From NCBI GenBank assembly GCA_905178155.1, contig CAJINV010000006.1, positions 1,303,876 to 1,367,875 of the forward strand: a stretch of DNA of 64,000 bases, written 5' to 3'. This document shows positions 46,201-58,100 of this stretch, piece after piece. The position numbers and the translations under genes were made by a program. Source of the DNA: Amoebophrya sp. A120. Lineage: Eukaryota; Sar; Dinophyceae; Syndiniales; Amoebophryaceae. The notes under the pieces are model-generated. The model had not been told where the DNA came from, searched no databases, and saw only the letters and a program-made list of their open reading frames with translations. The number at the start of each line of letters is the position of its first letter. The stretch's first letter is position 1.

Positions 46201-48137
46201 GCCAGTTTTCAAGCGGGCGGAAGCGTTTTTGGACGTAAAAAATTTTCAAGTATCAAGCGGCCGGGGCTTTGATAGCAAACAAGCCCGGTCGAAAACTATC
46301 GATTCGCACTTGATAAAACGACGCAGGAGAGCCGGCAAAAGGGGCGCCCTTCGGAGGCGCCCACCGCCTTAGTTTCTGGCGATTTGGGGCTCCCAAAAAG
46401 GGGCGCGCAAAAAACACGCCCAAAAACAGAACAGCGAAACAGCCTGGCACGGCCGCGATTTCGGAGCATTCTGGGCGGCCGCGAAAGCGGTTGCCTTTTC
46501 GCCGGTTTTAGAGCCTGGGAAGCTTTGCAAAAAGCGCCGACGTGAAAAATAAAAACGCGAAAAATAAAAAGCGCCCCCGACGCGCAAAGCCAATCCGCAT
46601 GCTATGGGCCCGGTTTTTCTTCGCTTTTTGGGCGCCCCCCGTGGCACCCGGATCGGCCCCATAGCATCGGGGCTGGCTTTCGGAAAGGAATTTTGGAAAT
46701 GTGCCAAAATTTGCGACGCTTCCCAAGTGGCCGCCATACCGTGCGGCATAACCTTACTCACGGCGGTATGGCGAGCCCATAAAAAGCAAAGCCGCGGCCA
46801 AGGCGGCGGCCGGCAAAAAAACGCCCACGACCTCACTACCCCCGCCCCGGCGGCTATATTTGGTAATGCTGTAAGGCCTACGGGGCAGCCGTCTACCATG
46901 CTAGGCGCCTACACCAGAAGGCCCCTATCTAGGCTTGCGATGTGCGTGCAATCCTCTACTGCAGGACCAATCTGATTTGTGTACGCAAATGCAGCATCAC
47001 AGATTTCTTTGGCGATATGGGGAGGGGGGACTTTTCCTCTCAATATCGAGGTGGCCACTTTCATGCACAATCGAGAGCGGGGACAGACTATGCATTGCAA
47101 ATATGTCTGGGTCTGGAAGGATGCAACTTGTCATGCTGTCATTGGATTCCAAGAAAATCTGTGTTGCATGACCAGCAAGAGGAATCCAGTCTGTGCTACG
47201 TGGAGAGGGCATTTCTCCTGTGGAATAGGCGTCAGGAAGCCCTTCAAAAATCTGTGATGCTACGTCATGCATCACAGACGTCATGGGTCATGGAAAATAT
47301 GCATGACAAACCTGGCATTTTTCCAGACCCAGACATTTTTGCATTTGATACAGACGAATGCCCACGGCAGCCAACACGCGGCTTGTTTCACGGTCAGGTC
47401 GATTTTGCCAAACGTGGTGGCCGCGGGATTTGGGGATGGATTCCGCCTGATCGACGTTTCTGCAGTCACGGGGAAAGAGGTATCTAGAATTTAGAATTTC
47501 GTTTTGTAGTCATGCTGAATCGGCATACTGCGTGGCCTTTGTCATGCTTGAAGGCAGCAAAAATCGTCAATATGATAAAAATACAGATCTGCGCTTTCGA
47601 CGGTTTATCCGACCGACTTTCCGGGAACCCGAACCCCCACTTAAAGAACAAAAAGTCTTACCTGACAAGCTCCCACTCTAAAACTTTGGTCGGGTACGAC
47701 GCGGTGACTGGGCGGTTGATCCTGGGCGACCGGCTGACGGGAAAAGTGGTGATGTGGTGCTTGAAGCAGCGAAAAATCGTGCAGGAGATCACCTGCTTCG
47801 ATTCCGAAATTTCCAGCTTACTCCTCGGTGTCGAAGATGTTTTGTTCGTCGGCGGAAGAAGCGTCGGGAATAACATCGGAGAGGACGATGACGATTTTGA
47901 AGTATCCTGTGCAAAAGTATCGAACTCGTAGTAATTGCTATCATGCATGACAAATATCCCTTTTTAGGTAAATCAGCATTACAAATTCCACTTTTCTTCT
48001 TGACAAAATTTGTGATGCAATTTATACTAGTACGATACTTTTGCAATGCATATGAAAACGGTAACAACAATGCGGTAACCACGGGAATTGGGAAAAACGA
48101 TATTTTTGGAGGGCACATCCGAATTTTGACAAGATAG
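40275..48137 (+). CDS. striatin-like coiled-coil / WD40 protein
   Basis: ATG at 40275 (MHSSTGSNKLYGG). Residues about 35-95 form a coiled coil ending RKRVKMLEYLLRRERQ, very close to the striatin coiled-coil signature (RIKMLEYALRQER in animal proteins). A Ser/Glu-rich linker of about 260 residues follows, then SILRKYLKTSVFLTEGG. WD40-type blades come next: SVVCLAYDNQRAILVSGSED, FLTADAAGDLVLWKI, LLVATVHSEEKMLRIWS, LLVVGFDNGMCAMYEV, VVAAGFGDGFRLIDV, and GKVVMWCLKQRK. Striatins scaffold the PP2A-containing STRIPAK complex. Thirteen exons, nine introners and three GT-AG introns; the model sums to 3264 nt (1087 residues), stop 48135-48137. The junction at 41781 has poor flanks and keeps frame only if exactly the 237-bp element is removed. 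Confidence 0.8.
40562..40782. mobile_element. introner, family D
   Basis: Ends TATG...CATA. Flanks GCGAA/TCGTA (two mismatches). Inserted right after the coiled-coil block. Confidence 0.87.
41558..41680 (+). other. GT-AG intron
   Basis: GTACAG...GGTCTAACAG. Contains TTTGTGATG and TTTGTCATGC, the internal introner motif, but no terminal repeats. Confidence 0.7.
41781..42017. mobile_element. introner, family A, with inserted sequence
   Basis: Terminal repeats of family A flank a normal left half, then about 80 foreign bases (about 41895-41988, from CGGGGTTCGCC to the AACGAACGAACGAAC run). Flanks GATCT/GTCTT do not match well. Confidence 0.75.
42467..42614 (+). other. GT-AG intron
   Basis: GTATTG...AATTTCTCAG. 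Joining A + AT CTC keeps the WD40 reading (DFTKNLFLTADAAGD). Contains TTTGTCATGC and GTGATGC motifs. Confidence 0.7.
43007..43225. mobile_element. introner, family D
   Basis: Ends TATG...CATA. Flanks TGGAA/TAGAG (two mismatches). Confidence 0.88.
43600..43790 (+). repeat. short tandem repeat, about 10-11 bp unit
   Basis: Repeats of ACACCCCAGAC and ACATACCCCAGAC, degenerating to ACACCCCGGAC. An inverted relative (GGGGTATGTTCTGGGGTATG) lies at about 43507-43550, so the block can fold back. Confidence 0.9.
43895..44440 (+). repeat. satellite of six units, about 92-103 bp each, with a long hairpin
   Basis: GGTCAGCGCGGGG recurs at about 43904, 43996, 44099, 44199, 44295 and 44391. Most units hold the stem CGCGGGGAC / GTCCCCGCG with loop TCG, extended by CCTAGGTCA / TGACCTAGG outside it. 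A related hairpin (ATGGGGAC / GTCCCCGT) stands alone near 44648-44668. Confidence 0.92.
45081..45342. mobile_element. introner, family B
   Basis: Ends TATC...GATA. Exact duplication ACCCG. Confidence 0.95.
45403..45726. mobile_element. introner, family C
   Basis: Begins TATT, ends GGTA. Exact duplication GCTGA. Confidence 0.93.
45994..47045. mobile_element. giant introner, family C, 1052 bp, with foreign insert
   Basis: Family C ends and exact TCGAG duplication. About 730 unrelated GC-rich bases (about 46137-46865) interrupt the usual interior. The insert has its own inverted repeats: GCTATGGG...CCCATAGC around 46600-46665 and CCATACCGTG...CACGGCGGTATGG around 46733-46771. Confidence 0.92.
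47089..47350. mobile_element. introner, family B
   Basis: Ends TATG...GATA. Exact duplication CAGAC. Confidence 0.95.
47480..47586 (+). other. GT-AG intron
   Basis: GTATCT...AAATACAG. Phase 0 between AAA GAG and ATC TGC. Carries a TTTGTCATGC motif. Confidence 0.78.
47903..48052. mobile_element. introner, family A
   Basis: Ends TATC...CATA. Duplication TGAAG/TGAAA. Confidence 0.93.
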
Positions 48138-49015
48138 AAGTTTCTTCTTGTTTCAACTTGACAAGTATACAAGATAGAAGTTTTACGGGGGGATTGATGC
48201 AACTTTTTGCAAGCCGGCTAGAACGACACAATAAAGCGAGACTCTAAAAAGTTGTTGTAGAGACTCTAAAAAGCTGAAGAAACATGCGAAATTCAGGTTG
48301 AGAAAAATCGCTCAAGCTGTAAAAATGATCTTCATCTTGCTTACGAAGAACACTGCTGCCTGTAAAAAATTTTTCAATTTGACTTCGTCTATGATAGATA
48401 AGTTTGTGATCCTATGAATGGTGCTGTGAAAGAACTACGGGGTCTTGTTGTATTCTTCATCGGTCACTCATGTCGCTGGATGAGGCACCTTGTGTTGCAC
48501 GACAGTGCACTGGGTACTGTATGAAACGCTACAACCATTTAAAATTTTGCAACTGCGACAGGTATAGTACTTTGTCACTCAGTATAATTCTCTGCGGTGG
48601 GCATGTTGGTCCAACGACAAAGATAGAGAACCACAAAACTTGATTTCAAAAAATTTTGGGTATAGTAGTTCCAAGCACTACCGCAGTGAAAGCTTCATTG
48701 GCGCAGCTTCATTCGTGGAAATGAACCTGCCGGAGCGAAATTGCTGCGACATTGGAGTTCTTCTTGACATAGTAAGTAAGTACTTTCAACGTTTATTACG
48801 CTTCCCTTGTTCTGGAACGCTCAAGAACCTATTTCGCTCGGTTGAGAAATCGGAATCGGTGTGGACTTCTTGCACACTTTCGGTCCAACATCTTGATGCT
48901 TTAAAAGTACTGGTTTTTATTTGATTTTTCCACAAAATCAAAAACGAGTAGTAGAACTTCAACTTCTCGGTTTTGAAGCTCGGTTTTGAACACTTTCTAT
49001 CTCGTATAGAATGTA

Positions 49016-49054
49016 GCTCGGTTGTTCCGTGGAACATGGACATCAAGACGCCAG
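49016..49054 (+). repeat. dispersed hairpin repeat, copy 1
   Basis: Contains GGTTGTTCCGTGGAACATGG and ACATCAAGACG. It differs from the other copies by having GTGGAAC in the loop region. Confidence 0.85.
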
Positions 49055-50015
49055 TCTTTTGTGTATTGGGCGCAGCTCATGTGGCGCACCGGCTGACGAA
49101 GAGGGCAGGCTGGCACGCAGCGCATGCGGCGCGCGATGATGTTCCTGCGGATAAAGGGCCAAAAGACATCAACGCGAAGGAACAAGACAAGCAAAGGCAG
49201 ACAAACTGCATGCGGGGCAGGCGGGGCGTTAACGAGCAGCGCCCACAACCGTGTGGCCGGCGCCGAAGCCCGCCAGCCTGCGCTCGCTCTTAGATTATGG
49301 CCATGCAGATTGCGTTGTGGCTGTGCGCGTCTGCGCCTCCCCACCTGTGTTGTAGCGTTGTCTCTTTGGTGTGATGGCGGGCCGCTTTGGCGTGGGGCAA
49401 TGCAAAATCCTAGAAGCGGCCGGGGGGCCAAAGGATGAGCGACAAAGAAAAGAGAGTCCATCCGGGCCACTAAAGAACGAAAACGAAAAAGCGAAACAAG
49501 GAAAGAAAAGAGGCCCGCGGCGCCAGTCAGTTCTCCTTTGTCTGTGTGTGCTTGTCTTGATGCCAATCCGGGGTCGGTGCCTCCGCACATAGCGAAAAAA
49601 AGCAAGAAGGCCCCGCGTTGCTTTGGTGTGGATCGATGTGGAGGCCTTTTGTGCCAAAGGCCGCCGCCTCTACTCTCGCGGGCCATCATCGTCGTGCTCA
49701 CTGGTCAAGATGCCTCATGGGCCAGCTAGTTCGTAGACGCTGGATACAAGGCGGCCCATGCGAGTTTGTTTGCTTTCTTGCGGAGGCGTGGGCGCCCCAA
49801 GTGCAAGAACTGCAACGCCCACTGTTCGCATTCGTGCAATCATAAAAAAAAAGCTGCCAGATGGAAAAGATCTCGAGACCAAAACACAAAGACCTGCGGC
49901 CTTTGAGCGCAACGAGTCAGTGCTCTGCCGAATTCGCACCCACTCAATTTATAGAAAAAATTATCTATTTTTATCGCTAGCAAAATCCGGAATTAAGGAC
50001 TTTTGTCCGGCCATA

Positions 50016-50056
50016 GGTTGTTCCGTGTAACATGGACATCAAGACGATCATGCTTA
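50016..50056 (+). repeat. dispersed hairpin repeat, copy 2
   Basis: GGTTGTTCCGTGTAACATGG then ACATCAAGACGATCATGCTT. GTTCCGTG and CATGGAC can pair around a TAA loop with one bulge. Confidence 0.9.
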
Positions 50057-50691
50057 GGAACGGCTGACAGGGGGGCAGGAAAAAAGATGGCGGCGGGCGC
50101 CCAGGAAGCTCACAAGGGCAACAGGGGCGGAATCGGGGGCGAAAGGGCGCCCGGCCCGTTGCATCTCTTCGGCTGTGGGTCCCGAAGCGGCACCGCCGTC
50201 GGCCGGAGTGCTCGGCACCGACTGGGCCCCGGGCCGCCTCGCTTGGGGCGGCCGTTGTTTCTCGGTGGAGCGTTGCGCGCCGGCGCCGCCCCGGGACATA
50301 CAAGATGGCGCGCCAAACGGCGGGCCCGTGCAGCAGACCGCGCAACTTCAGGAATGCGGCGCAGCCTCCGGCAATTGACGTTGCTTTACTCACCCCCGGA
50401 GCTGTGTTTTCAGTGTGTTGCCACGGCTTGCTTTTGGTCGCAAGCCAGGCAGCTGAAGCGCCGCGGCTGCCTTCGAATGGTTCGGGCCGGAGGTCTCGGA
50501 TAGGTGCCAGAGTCCTCGGAGCTGTGGCGTTTTTTGCCGCGGAGGGGTTGCGCTTTGGCGCGTCATTTTTTCGGGCTCCCGGCGCGCCCGAAAATCGGTT
50601 TTGTAAATCGCATTGTAAAAGTGTTTTTTCAGCTTTTTGTTTCAAAAAATCGAAAAACGAAAATGCGCGTTTTGTATTTTGTTACAGCATA

Positions 50692-50745
50692 CGGTTGTTC
50701 CGTGTAACATGGACATCAAGACGATCATGCTTTGAAATAAGTAAA
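50692..50745 (+). repeat. dispersed hairpin repeat, copy 3
   Basis: Same core as copy 2, extended by TGAAATAAGTAAA. The identity with copy 4 spans about 50 bases. Confidence 0.92.
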
Positions 50746-51703
50746 CTAGCTGTTATCCGTGTGACCGCCATTTTTGATGTTGTACACAGGTAGGTACAGC
50801 GAGAGAATGGTAGACTCTAGTTTCATAAAAAGTGCAAGAAGAAAAGATCGGTTCGTGCACCAGAAGTCGTTCGTGCGCAGACAGACAGACAGAAATATCG
50901 GGTTAGCGAAGGGTGCAGATGGACCACGTTTCCGTCGGTGAAGGTACCGCTTTTCGTACACAGTATGGAAAAGTAAAAGCGTGTAGCGGCCGTGCAGGCA
51001 CGGGAAAAGTAGAACGATAGATAAGAAACAGAATTTTTCGTGGCGGGCCGAGATTGTACTCAAAAAATTTGTACAGGGAAGAGGCAAGGAAAGAAAGTAG
51101 AAGGGAACCCCCCTCCCCAGGGTAGGAAAAGAAAGGGCGGCCCCGGCTCGCGATGGCCCGTTCGCCCAGGGCAGCAGGGCGCGCGTGCTACCGCGTGCGG
51201 GCCAGAAAGCGGAGGAGGCTGCTTGTAGGCGTAGGATCGTAGCGGCGGGCGGGTAGGCGTAGGGCCAGTCAGCGGCGGGCGGCTCCATTGTCCGCCCCTT
51301 AGTCAGTGGCGGCCCCTTGGTCAGCGGCGGCCACCGGGTTACTTAGGGGCGGCCGGACTCACGAGTCAGCGGCGCGCGGTCCATCGGGCCGGGGGTTGCC
51401 CGGCTGGTTCCACAGGCGGGGCCGCGGGCTGGCTGGCTGGTTGAGGTTGGCCTGGCCCTCATAGGAAATGGCGCCCGGAAGCAAAAGAGCGCCCGGCAGG
51501 CGCAAGCCTGCCCTCGGGCAGTAGCTTTGCAACGCTCAACCTCTGGAGCCTTCGCGCACAGATGCTTGCTTTACACGTCCCGGCTCCGCAGCCTACGCAG
51601 CTCGTCCCAGTGCCGAGGCCTACGCAGCAAGGGTTTCAGGGTTAAAAGGTTTAGTTTAGGGCTCCTATCATGATTTTAACCACCAAGAACGACTCCGACA
51701 GCT

Positions 51704-51757
51704 CGGTTGTTCCGTGTAACATGGACATCAAGACGATCATGCTTTGAAATAAGTAAA
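51704..51757 (+). repeat. dispersed hairpin repeat, copy 4
   Basis: Same as copy 3 including the TGAAATAAGTAAA extension. It marks the right border of the GC-rich block. Confidence 0.92.
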
Positions 51758-52185
51758 TTCTTTCGGTCGGAAGTTATAATTCTTTCGGTCCCTCTCGTCC
51801 AGCACAAAACCCTTCGTCGCAGATTAAGGCGGTCAACATCAACAGACAGTCATCTAAGTCCATCCCTACTGGTATGACAAGAACTACTACCCATCATGAT
51901 TATATCAGAAACAAAAAAACAACCCGCGCTGTAGTCCCCCCTGAAAGAATTTAGAATAGTAAAGCGCGCAGATGTTGAATGAATCGAAGAAGGAAATTGC
52001 ACCTTCTTCACCCGTTCAAGTAGATCTCCCCTACAACTGCAGGGTACAGCTGCCGTTTCCTGCAGTTTTTCTTCCCTAGATGTGTTATTTCAAAAAGAAA
52101 GAGCTTAAGTAAGTAGGCAAAGTACGGCTACGGCATTCGTATAAATATTATCAAAAACAAAACACAATAGTACATCGCAAAGATC

Positions 52186-55100
52186 ATGTCGGGGGCTGGA
52201 CATAACCCGAGCACGCTGAACTCCACCAGCCTGGTGGGCAGCGATGGCTACAACGAAAAGCAATACACTGCCTTGCGGGAGCCGCGAGGAGATGGAAGTG
52301 AACTCTTGCCACTCGATTACTTCAGGAATTCCACGGCCTCCGTGACATGTATGGGAGTGTCAGGATCGAAATCGACAAAATCGAAAAATTTGTCATGCAC
52401 AAAATGTAGAGCACTGAAGGCCTGTGTTGGGGAGCAGGCATATGGGACCGATTGCGAGCCTGTTTAGGCGTATGCAATGTGGTACCAGAGTAGCATGACA
52501 GGAGCAGCCTTCTTTGCCCAAACAGCATGACAGACTGGATTTGGGTGCTCCCGCAATTTGTCATGCGCCACTTGGAAACTGAGGCCCCAACTGGCATCGA
52601 TTTTGTGCATCACAAGTTTTTCGATTTTGTCGATGTCGATCCTGACACTCTCATAACATGTCCCGTCTACGCCTACTACAAATACCAGCCGCAGGTGGCC
52701 GAGGTTTGCCTGCACTGCCCCCGCATTGTCCGGCTCTGGCAGGACAAGAAAGACGACCCGAACGCCCGGCAGCAGGCGTCCAAGCTTATCAGATGAATGC
52801 ACAAGAACTTCAACTCCCCCTCACTTGTAATGCAAAACACCAACAAATCCACGCGTTGCCTGTGCCTCTTGGCACTGTTCGCATGACAAGTTCTGGCAGG
52901 GCCCAAATGGCACTACACTCCTGTGCAATAAATTTGTCATGCAAATAAACCTGCACTATTGCTGACGCTCCTTGTATTGCAGTTCATGCCATACAAATGA
53001 GGGGAGGGGGAGAAGTTGTGCACTGTTATAAAGCTACTGGGCGTGTCCGAAGCGGCGCTGGAGAAAAAGGGCGTGCCCCTATGCATTGCAAATTTGTCTA
53101 GGTGTGGAAGTAGAGTTCCAACTTGTCATGCAAAGTCTGGATCACGGGAACAAAATCTATGTTGTTGCGCGATTGCCATCAAAAGGTGCCAAGGGTTGAA
53201 CAAGTTGAGAGGGAGTAGTTGCTTCTCTTGCAGCACAGGCATGATGCAGTGACAGGTCTCAACACAAAATGTGTCATGCTACGACCTGCAGCATTCCCGA
53301 CCTTAATAAGGTTGAGAACAATGCTGCAGGTCCTAGCATGATAGGACCTGCGTGACAAGTCTTGCAAATGCAATCCCCCATCCCCAGACATGTTTGCGTT
53401 TGCCGTGGATAGCTTGCCGGCATGATCTGCCGGGAGGGGGGGCTGAAGCTGTGCCGTGCGGGCTACTACTGTCCAGACGTGGGTACGGAGCTCCAGGCGC
53501 CGAAGGGCTTTTACACGCGCTCCGGCTGGACTGAGCCCCGAGAATGTATCGGGCCCACGTGGCTGCGCGTATGAACTGCAAAAGTATCCGATACTTGTAT
53601 CAATGCATTACAAATTTGAATTTCATCCTCAGCATGAGAAATAAAATTTGTAGTGCGGATTTACTTTAGCAAAGGGATTTGTAATACATGATTGCAATAC
53701 GAGTGCGATACTGTTGCAATGCATAGCGCGACTGCCATACCAACTACCGGGAGCCGCCCTGGCAGGAGCGTGGGACCTTCTTTTCCGCTATCACAGGAAA
53801 AAGCGTTAACGTTAACGGAGTTTGTGATGCAGTAATGCATCACAAAACGTGCCAAGATTTCTCATGCATAGCATGCACGCTAGGCAAAATTTGTGATGCA
53901 TATTTGCAATCTATGAAAACCGTGAACGTTAACACTTTTTTGTTTGATATCCGCCTTTTTTGCGGAGCCGGTGATAGTCGAAAACTATTCCAACTTACCC
54001 ACCAAGCTGAAAACCACCAAGGGCTACTCGGCGCCGGAGATCCACGACGAATTGTTTTGGCTCCTCGCGGTCTTCATCTTCCTGATGGGTGTTTTTTCAA
54101 TATTTTGCCTGCAAACCTTTCGCGAGTACGTGATGAGCGGCAAACTGCCCCGGTCCTGGGAACAGTATGGATTGCAAAAGTATCGTTATGTATAAATTGC
54201 ATCACAAATTTCGGCAAGAACAGAAGTGGAATTTGTAATGCTGTTTCAGCGATTTCGATTTGGAAAGAGATTTGCCATGCATGATAACTGCAATTATCTA
54301 CTTATACGAGTGCGACACTTTTGCAGTGGATAAAGAGATCAAAAAAGCCTATCTCCCCGGCGGTAGTCACAAGCGGTCTGGCAAGCGTCGAGACAAACAG
54401 TTTCAGAGGCGGTATCAAATGTAAAAATGTCTGGGTCTTGAAAGTTGGAGCTTGTAATGCTAGCTTTACATTACTGGAAAATCTGTATAATTGCATAAGG
54501 AACAAGGGACGCAGCTACTTTTGTCATGCAAGAACGCAGTTTCTCATGCGGAATTTCTATGAGAAAGCATTCTGGAAAGTTGTCATGCTGGGCTGCATTC
54601 GGAAGTGTTTCCATCATCCACATTTTAGCATCACAAGTTTCCAGACCCAGACATTTTTGCATTTGATAGGCGGCGGGACCGGCTGAAAGCCTTTGTCTCG
54701 GACCACGACAAGAATTTTACGGAGGGGGATGCGGATATCGCAAGAAAAAAACTGTTTCACTGTAAACGTGCAATGCAGAAAATGCATCACAGAAGTGTTT
54801 GTCTCGCTACACATGCAAGACAAGCCGTGTGTTTTTCCCTTTGAGGGATCCTCACATGGCCAGTTTTCTTTGTCATGTGTAGTAACAGAGTTGTAAGGCC
54901 AAACTTGCAGAAATTTTGCAGCAAAATCCATACAGCGAGACAGTTTTTTCGTACGATAGCGGAGGATGACGAAGTTTATCACCTCCGCGACCTAGAGGAG
55001 GAGCTGTTGCACATGCTGGGCTACGAGCTAAAGGAAGAGAATCTCCTGGTGGAGACGGGCCTGCTGCAACATAATCAAGGTCACCAGCATCTAGTATCGA

Positions 55101-58100
55101 CGGTGGTGGACGACCCAAGTCATGTTGGCGGAAGAAGCGTCAAGAACAAGATTAAAAAACCTTCCGGAGATGTTAAAGGGGAGCAAGCGACGGGGGAAGA
55201 ACTCGTCTTGCAGGACAACTACTCATCTTCCGCTCTTCCTCCAGGGTCTTTCTCTGTGACGAAACGGGCTGAAGGAAGTGCGGTGGTCGAAGCGGGTGAT
55301 AATATCCTACTTGATGGAGTGGTTGTAGAAGACAACGACCTGTCCTATACCCCGCTCAGGTGTTACAATCTCAAACGTTACGAATAGAATAATGGAAATC
55401 TGTGTTGCCAGAGTGCATGATCTAGCCAACTCTCATAGGATTGCGCATGACAAGTTCCGGAGTCGGGAGTCCCAAACCCCACTACAATCTGGCGAAATTT
55501 GTATTGCAGAAAGTGGAACGCTCTGCGAGTCTGTCATGCTCATCATGCAACACAAAACCCAGATTCTATTGTAAAGTTTGAGATTGTAACGTTTGAGCAG
55601 GTCATATGTCCTTTCACAGTGGCGAAGAGGGCGAGGAAGAGGAAGATGAAGAACAATGCCAGCAGGACCGAGAAACCTCCGACCAGCATGATGTTGTCCA
55701 ATTTATGCCTTCATCTTCCCGCTCGAAAAATCCGAAAGCTGAGGGCGAGCAGGCGGCCTTGTCAACAACCTCTTCGAAGCAGGGCAATATCAGTGTTATT
55801 TCTGCGAAATCCCGTGCGATGCAGGTGCAGCAAAAACAGCAGGCCGCACGGGCCGCTGCGGGAACAGTGTCAGTGTCGATGAATCCAAATGCAACAGTAG
55901 CTTCCGTTGCAGCTGGTGGAACTTTTCCCAAGAAGGTGCGGTTAATCAATGAAGTGGATGTTGAAAAACAACCGTCCCGACTGCGTCACGAAGAAGGGGT
56001 GGAACTACAGCCGGTAAGAACAACATCTTCCAAGCCTTCTATGTCCTCTCCAAGGACAGAAATATCAAAACCTGTTCCAGTCGATGTAGGAGCCCACAGC
56101 TCCGATGAAGAGCCCGTCGTCCCCCCAGCCCTGCGCATCACGTTTGAAGACCTGGACTTCACGGTCGGACCGTATCAACTGTAAAAATGTCTGGGTTTGG
56201 AAGAATGCAAGTTTGTCATGCTTGTCTGGCATGACTCGAGAATGTGTGTTGCTTGGGCACGAAAAACCCTCTTACCTGTCATGCGAAAACGCAGTTTGCC
56301 ATGCGGAACACGTAAGACATGGTTTGTATGATGAGGTCGCCGAAAGTGCTGCCTCGCCCACCCCCCGGCGAGGGGATCCTTGACCTGTGGCGCTGGGTGC
56401 GGGTGTCCACTACATGATGATGACGTAAGACATGGCAGCCAAAAAATTTGTCATGCGTAGCTGCGTATTGCAGTGCGTCTACCATTCATTTTTAGCATTA
56501 CAAGTTTCCAGAGCCAGACCCAGACATTTTTGCATTTGATAGACCGAAAGCCGTGCTGAAATCGGTCAAAGGCTCCTTCGCCCCCGGCTCCCTCGTCGCG
56601 GTGATGGGCGCTTCCGGGGTATCGCGAGGAAAAAGCCCCCCTCCCCATATTGATGACAAGGTACGTTTTCGGAAATTTGTGTTGCTGTTTTGTGGCCACA
56701 AATCACGCCTGTCTTGCAAGGAGGCAACCCCACAGACAACCGCCGCGCTATGCGTTCGCTTTGTCGTGCTGTTGGGCCTACAGGAGCACGGACGTTTTTC
56801 ATGCTAGGCGCCTAGGCCAGAGCCTCTCTACTCAGGCTTGATATGGGTCATCTGCAGTCCTCTCCAGCAAGACAAAGCTGATTTGTGTACGCAGGTCCGG
56901 CGTCAGAAGTTTCGTTTTTATGTGGGGAGGGGGGATTTTTCGTTTTGATATTGGGCGGGAAAAACCTCCTTTGTGAATGTCGTGGCAAACAAACTCCAGT
57001 CTTACGCAAATGCCGGGCAGTTACGAATCGACGGGCAAATCCGGCTGGGGCTCGTGGAGGACGGCTGTCAACAGTTCCCGTCCGAGGTTGGCTACGTTCC
57101 GCAAGACAATGTGATGTTTGACGAACTTTCGGTGTGGGCCAACCTCTATTTCGCCGCCAAGCTTCGCATGCCGAAGGGGACCGAGGACCATAAGATCCGC
57201 AAAACGGTCGACAACGTGCTGAAGATTCTGGAAATCGATCATGTCCGGAATAGTCTAGTCGGTGGCGTGGAGCAACGGGGGATATCTGGCGGGGAGAAGA
57301 AACGGGTGAGTATCGGAATGGAGTTGGTCGCATTACCACGCGTGCTGTTTCTCGATGAGCCGACGTCCGGTTTGGACGCGGCGGCTTCCATGAATGTCTG
57401 CCGATGCTTACGAAGATTGCGGAAATTCAATGTTACCACGGTCTGTGTCATCCACCAACCACGGCAGTCGGCTTTCTTACTCTTCGACCAGTTGCTGTTA
57501 TTGGCGAAGGGACAAGTGGTGTATCTCGGGTCCCCGTTTGGCGCCATCGAGTACTTCATCCGGCTCGGGTTCCCGTTCACCACCGGGGAGAATGCGGCCG
57601 ACTGGGTGTTGGACGTGCTGGAGGGGTTACACACTTGTCGCTTCGACGACAAGGGAAATCGGGCGATCGACTACGCAGCGGAGCTATCCTGTGCAACAGC
57701 ATCGTACTCGTACTAGACGCAGTCACGCAAGACAAATTTCTTAGTCAAGCTAAATCAGCATGAGAAATTTCATTTGTTGTGCTGAGCTAATTTGTATTGC
57801 AATCCTACCACGAGTACGATACTTTTGCAGTTCATAGGAGCAGTCCGGAAACAACGACAATGGTGCCCGAGGTGCACCGGGCACGAAGAAATCCCTGAAA
57901 GTGATCATTTATCCTGAGTAAAAACGTCCCCACACGACCAGAGTTAAGATGGAAAATCTGCTAGACAAATCGACCAGCTTTGGTTATTTCGCATGACAAG
58001 TTTCGATCCTCGTAGTGTAGTCCTCGTTTTAGCTAGTTCAGCAGCATCACAGATCTAGCGCATCGTGCTGGTTCTAGCATCGCAAACCCCATCAAAACGT

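Larger units (their letters stand above)
48138..52185. other. 4 kb region without a supported gene
   Basis: AT-rich at both ends, strikingly GC-rich from about 49060 to 51660. Open frames of over 200 codons exist on the minus strand (48997-49701, 49977-50645), but they overlap other frames and lack any domain, as expected in GC-rich DNA. A short + reading near 48721 (MNLPERNCCDIGVLLDI) ends at a GTAAGT and might be an exon. Degenerate GTCAGCGGCGGGCGGC-like repeats occur at 51240-51390. Confidence 0.5.

Noticed and set aside
48997-50645. Minus-strand ORFs of 222 and 234 codons in the GC-rich block
   Set aside because: GC-rich DNA opens long frames by chance; overlapping + frames are also open, and no domain, helix pattern or splice logic is present.
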